Positions 13,601-16,036 of a stretch of 16,036 nucleotides of DNA are shown here, in pieces; position 1 is the stretch's first letter, and each line of letters starts with the position of its first letter. This DNA comes from an uncultured Oscillospiraceae bacterium (GTDB lineage: Bacteria > Bacillota > Clostridia > Oscillospirales > Ruminococcaceae), in NCBI GenBank assembly GCA_934446355.1, contig CAKSEC010000027.1, forward strand, positions 1 to 16,036, in the 5' to 3' direction. The position numbers were made by a program, and so were the translations under genes. Below the pieces are notes generated by a model. It searched no databases. It was not told where the DNA came from and worked only from the letters and a program-made list of their open reading frames with translations.

Positions 13601-15466
13601 CTTGTGCTCATAAGCCTTGCCAACACCCTTAATGCTCGGATAGGTATATGTCTTATCACGGAACTTACCATCACCCGCACCATAAGAAATGCTGCCGACC
13701 TCCCAGATATCTTCGGACAGATTATCAGGAAGCGTACCGTCACAAAATTCGTTTCCGGTCATGTTCTTAGTGCCGCCTGTCAGACAGCCGCTGAGATCCC
13801 TGTCATAATAGCAGTTGGATACTTCGCTGCCCTGAAGCCGATCGTCTGTTCCGAAAATTCCGCCGTCCCAGCTTTTGCCATTAACTTCGCCAACGCTTAT
13901 ACAGTTTAGTACCTTACCTGTAGCACGCACGTTTCCGCAAATGCCGCCGACATAATTGTCACCGCTGGTTTCAGCCGAATTAAAGCAGTTGGATATTGTA
14001 CCTGCATTCCAACCACAGATACCGCCGATATTGGATTGGGTCGAATCTACGCTGCCATCAAATGAGCAGCCGTAGATCACACCTGTTTTCTCATTAAATC
14101 CGCAGATACCGCCGGAACGTCCGCCGGCATTGACCTTGCCCTGTGCGGCAAGCAGCATAATTGTGCCATCGTTCTTTCCGAACAGACCTGCATACACATT
14201 TTCGTCGTCAGCCGTCTGGGTTATAACGAAGTTGCTGATAGTGTATCCGTTACCGCTGAATTTGCCAGTAAACGGAGTAGTACCGTTTCCTATCGGGGTA
14301 ATATCCTCGCCCTTGAAGTCGATATTATTCATAAGGACATAGTTTCCGGCAAGGTTATCCTTGATCGCCTTGAACTCGTCTGACGTATAAATCGGAGTAG
14401 CGTTCTCAAAGTTACTAAAATTGCTGGTTTTATCTGTGCTGAAGTCGTATGTCGGAGTGCCTCCTCCAACTGTCACAGCTTTTCCAACACCCTTAAGGCT
14501 CGGATAAGTCTTCGCTCCTGTCTTTAATCTGCCAACTACACTGTCGCTGCTGCCTGCGTTCCAAATTGTGTTGCCAAGACCAGTCGGCAAAGTTCCGCTG
14601 CAAAGCTCTGCGGTGGTCATTCCGGTGCCTTCACCCTGAAGAGGACCGCTCGCATTGCTGTCGTAGTAGCAATTATTCACATTTGAGGAACTGGAAATGC
14701 CATAGGCAGTGCCGCTTGTGCAGGTCACATTGCCAAAGTTAAGGCAGGAACTGATTTCGCTGATGGAGTCCCAAACATCATGAACGATTCCGCTTGAGTT
14801 GGTTCCGGTTATGGCTGCATTATTGTAGCAGTTTATTATAGTGCTGCCGGTGCTGCTGTCGTGAGTGCTCGTTATTGCACAGATACCACTGGCGGTACTA
14901 TTCGCGAGCTGCTGAGATTCGATAGTTCCGCTGTTTACGCCACAGTTTTCGATCGTTCCGCCATAGTTGGTCACACATATTGCGGCCGCCTTGCTGATGA
15001 CGTTGATATCAACTTTTTCAAGGCACAGATTTTTGATCGTGCCAACATATATACAGCCGAACAATCCGCCTTCCTGCCCATAGGTAATTGACAGATTACT
15101 TATAGTTTTGCCGTTACCGTCAAAAATTCCCTGAAACGCATAAGTGCCGTTTGCGGAATTTTTTCCTATCGGCGTCCAATGATTGCAGCCGAGGTCGATG
15201 TTATCGGTAAGCTTGAAGTATTTTCCCTTGTAGGTCGTTCCGCTATTAACCTGCTCTGCCAGATAGGCAAGCTTTTCACCGCTTGATATCTCGATTGCAG
15301 TGTCGGCTGATGAACCATCACCGCTGCCGCCAAATTCTGTGGCAATCGTTCCGTCCCAAACTGCAACCGCACTTGCCGTTGTCGTCGGAATGATGAACAC
15401 AGCCGCTGCAATAAGCACCAGCAGTGCGATCCCGACTGAAATCAGCCGATTTCTTGTCTTTGTCAT
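10658..15466 (-). CDS. Giant secreted GLUG-repeat protein with Ig/MBG-like domains and dockerin
   Basis: A 1602-residue exported protein. AGGAGG precedes the ATG; a signal peptide (TKTRNR, then a hydrophobic core, near 1-32) follows. Three homologous modules (about 35-330, 340-620, 630-870) each carry GLUG-type repeats (GKFSGNGYTISN, GLFG, NxGTI, GGIC, NCYYD) and end in TYPSLKGVGKA-like sequence. Then come MBG/YDG- and Ig-like domains (about 875-1250), a Cys segment with WECKVC, KCEYC and YCTEC (1272-1349), a Gly/Ser/Thr linker (1355-1380), a beta-domain, and a type I dockerin with calcium loops at D1546 (DINNDGILNIAD) and D1578 (DFNGDGKIDLAD). Dockerins dock to cohesins of scaffoldins, so it is probably part of a cellulosome-like or cell-surface complex. 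No catalytic domain is recognised; adhesion is the likely role. Confidence 0.9.
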   Translation of the reverse strand: MTKTRNRLISVGIALLVLIAAAVFIIPTTTASAVAVWDGTIATEFGGSGDGSSADTAIEISSGEKLAYLAEQVNSGTTYKGKYFKLTDNIDLGCNHWTPIGKNSANGTYAFQGIFDGNGKTISNLSITYGQEGGLFGCIYVGTIKNLCLEKVDINVISKAAAICVTNYGGTIENCGVNSGTIESQQLANSTASGICAITSTHDSSTGSTIINCYNNAAITGTNSSGIVHDVWDSISEISSCLNFGNVTCTSGTAYGISSSSNVNNCYYDSNASGPLQGEGTGMTTAELCSGTLPTGLGNTIWNAGSSDSVVGRLKTGAKTYPSLKGVGKAVTVGGGTPTYDFSTDKTSNFSNFENATPIYTSDEFKAIKDNLAGNYVLMNNIDFKGEDITPIGNGTTPFTGKFSGNGYTISNFVITQTADDENVYAGLFGKNDGTIMLLAAQGKVNAGGRSGGICGFNEKTGVIYGCSFDGSVDSTQSNIGGICGWNAGTISNCFNSAETSGDNYVGGICGNVRATGKVLNCISVGEVNGKSWDGGIFGTDDRLQGSEVSNCYYDRDLSGCLTGGTKNMTGNEFCDGTLPDNLSEDIWEVGSISYGAGDGKFRDKTYTYPSIKGVGKAYEHKADQFNFGYAGTDDYQDYTYISTEAEFTQIWGYSLRWNENYVLKDDITLTAPLTSSSLSSNTFKGKFSGDGHMINMADGSTLGLFGTNRGTIMNLAVKGNIKSAGSIGGICDDNYGVIFGCSFAGKVETTDEKAGGICCNNDGTISNCFVVADVITNNGFVGGICRFDSGPVKSCYFVGNVDGYISDSSTCYYNKDFCDAQTVTTTFSTIQMTSYGALSTMGLDPTIWEKKPNDTANGIAYYPSLKGSSYQPSVMFTKKLELEQTSEGTPAIGSKIEFKTKALVTFKNDFGGDDVIAEDTGSSFKVKVGNKTYIIVDNKIEYTADTADDVTFTIINGGSDYFPADYSEDVVIKFEKKGLTAGDFIFTPANDLTFDNAAKAATVTTALKGVGKITVKYYDESGKEAEPINAGTYTVKIDVADGDNYSAATDLTSDKWTFTIAKAAAVTITDYTEVSYSWVTDSDETVTVVGLPANMGEVTVEEQRIDSANVVLATLDNDKCYADGKYTFHLGPNTAENVGQAGIIEVRLSTQNYERVTFLVIVTLNSKENQEAPDETAFDVVFTNDGDNLIATIDTKLKGVEYSFDGTTWSTANTKTVGHDVSVTAYIRYAETDDKNASPVVSKTANSGHGTLTHHAAVEATCQKDGNIEYWECKVCAKYYSDEAATKVIELADTVLAKTDHKWLDKYESDKDGHWHKCEYCDEVTEKQSHISSGEATTTSAEYCTECGYIISPKKNGGNSGGHYSGGSGYRDTTTTDTNPAINGTQKSWADIASDLTKQTGGTATISLNGETTVPADVIKAIVDNKITVEIISDSTKSWIIDGSEITTVSSLDLSILPGSVDTGALRGVNGVKLDLSVANVPADLKVAFKNQYAGEFANIYKLVNGKLVFQNCVKLANDGTAVLPDMAAGEYAVMLCKYSDRPGDINNDGILNIADALSLLRYTVGLETGENIEMGDFNGDGKIDLADALAVLRKSVGMTA

Positions 15467-15529
15467 ATGTACCTCCTAGGTTATTAGGGCTTGCCAAGCG
15501 AGCCTTTAATTCATACCTTTACATAGTAT

Positions 15530-15558
15530 ATTGTACTGCAATTACTTGAATTTGTCAA
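15530..15558 (-). promoter_or_regulatory. Sigma-A promoter of the dockerin protein gene
   Basis: On the minus strand, TTGACA (15553-15558), 17 bases, TACAAT (15530-15535). The start would be near 15523, giving a leader of about 56 bases that contains a small GCTT-GGC-AAGC hairpin (near 15490-15500) before AGGAGG. The stretch 15559-15731 upstream holds no convincing gene or structure. Confidence 0.85.
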
Positions 15559-15750
15559 CAACTTTATGAGATTTTATGCGACAATTTAGCAAAAGTTGTT
15601 TAATAATAGCACCTGACTTCGTGGCAGCATTTTCCGAAAATCTGCGTGTTACAATATGCAAGAAGTGTGCTTAGCAGTTCAGGACTTAAGTATAGAATAT
15701 CTAGCGGAACGCCGTCCAACCTTGAACCGCATACCATGCAATAGAAAAGT

Positions 15751-15773
15751 CCCGACACGCAGGGCGTATCGGG
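15751..15773 (-). terminator. Hairpin with T-run, possible minus-strand terminator
   Basis: CCCGA and ACGC pair with GCGT and TCGGG around AGG, with one C-A mismatch. On the minus strand ACTTTTCTATTG follows, so it reads as a terminator in that direction. No minus-strand gene other than tRNA-Asn lies ahead of it, and that has its own terminator. It may be a backup or a remnant. The following sequence CTATTGCATGGTA also occurs within the flavodoxin terminator. Confidence 0.45.
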
Positions 15774-15828
15774 TTAAGCAAATGGGTATTATATAGTATA
15801 GTTTTATTCGCTATAGCATGATAAATCG

Positions 15829-15906
15829 CCCCTAGTAAAACTAGAGGTTATTTTGTGTCCAGCTTCACGCCATTAGGATGTCGTGACTAAATTTATATTA
15901 TCCTAA
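15829..15906. other. Non-coding stretch with two inverted repeats, possible element remnant or small RNA
   Basis: CCCCTAGT-AAA-ACTAGAGG (15829-15847; one mismatch beyond the loop flank) is followed on the plus strand by TTATTTTGTG. About 25 bases later TTAGGAT (15873-15879) pairs perfectly with ATCCTAA (15900-15906). No open frame of note is present. The arrangement recalls the sub-terminal hairpins of IS200/IS605-type elements, but no transposase lies nearby, so this is only a suggestion. Confidence 0.35.
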
Positions 15907-15920
15907 CCGCCGATTCATGC

Positions 15921-15954
15921 AAACACAAAAGAGCCGCAAATTTTTTTGCGGCTC
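15921..15954 (-). terminator. Intrinsic terminator of tRNA-Asn
   Basis: On the minus strand GAGCCGCAAA pairs perfectly with TTTGCGGCTC around a short A/T loop, followed by TTTTGTGTTTG. It begins six bases after the tRNA's CCA, so tRNA-Asn is the last gene of its transcript. Confidence 0.9.
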
Positions 15955-15960
15955 AAAAGT

Positions 15961-16036
15961 TGGCTCCCCCGACTGGACTTGAACCAGTGACACCCTGATT
16001 AACAGTCAGGTGCTACTACCGACTGAGCTACGGAGG
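15961..16036 (-). tRNA. tRNA-Asn (anticodon GTT), first base beyond window
   Basis: On the minus strand the sequence runs CCTCCG-TA-GCTCAGTCGGTA to an encoded CCA. The anticodon loop is CTGTTAA between CCTGA and TCAGG; GUU reads Asn codons. The T arm has GGTTCAAGTCC; the 3' acceptor strand is CGGGGGA with discriminator G. The 5' base (expected T) is cut off by the window end. The last D-stem pair is a C-U mismatch (GCTC against TAGC), and the D loop carries an additional GTA-like repeat (GGTAGTAGCA). The rest is normal. Confidence 0.95.

Noticed and set aside
15656..15796. A 46-codon open frame on the plus strand beginning ATG CAA GAA
   Set aside because: No ribosome site, no recognisable protein similarity, and it runs through the hairpin at 15751-15773. 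It is most likely a chance frame.

Overview
The window looks like chromosome of a Gram-positive, anaerobic member of the Clostridia, most likely a Ruminococcus-type gut bacterium. The evidence is a type I dockerin on a giant secreted protein, a YerC-type TrpR-like regulator, MutS2, a sortase-type C-terminus, strong AGGAGG ribosome sites and many near-consensus sigma-A promoters (TTGACA, 17 bp, TATAAT). This is inferred from content; no taxonomic search was possible.

Left part (1-6280), almost all on the minus strand. A tRNA-Val/Asp/Phe cluster is driven by a perfect promoter. Upstream lie three transcription units: yerC-like regulator - SAM methyltransferase - hslO (Hsp33); mutS2 with a long structured leader; and rplM-rpsI (L13-S9) with a leader hairpin and a strong intrinsic terminator. 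These are housekeeping functions: translation, redox-stress protein holding, and ribosome-collision or recombination control.

Middle part (6459-8365). A small XRE-type regulator (minus) is divergent from a secreted Ig-like protein (plus). The promoter of the secreted protein overlaps a perfect inverted repeat, with a second, degenerate copy just downstream, so this looks like a regulator with its target gene. Next comes a flavodoxin with its own promoter, a structured 5' leader and a terminator.

Right part (8418-15558) holds two large cell-surface genes that converge. One is a secreted 5'-nucleotidase with a sortase-like anchor (SPDTG, membrane segment, basic tail). The other, on the minus strand, is a 1602-residue GLUG-repeat protein with Ig/MBG-like domains, CxxC clusters and a C-terminal dockerin. 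Between their 3' ends lies a roughly 250-bp imperfect palindrome with palindromic tips and nested hairpins, the most unusual DNA in the window.

The right edge (15559-16036) has no recognisable protein gene. It holds hairpins that may be a decayed element or a small RNA, a strong terminator, and a tRNA-Asn missing only its first base at the window end.
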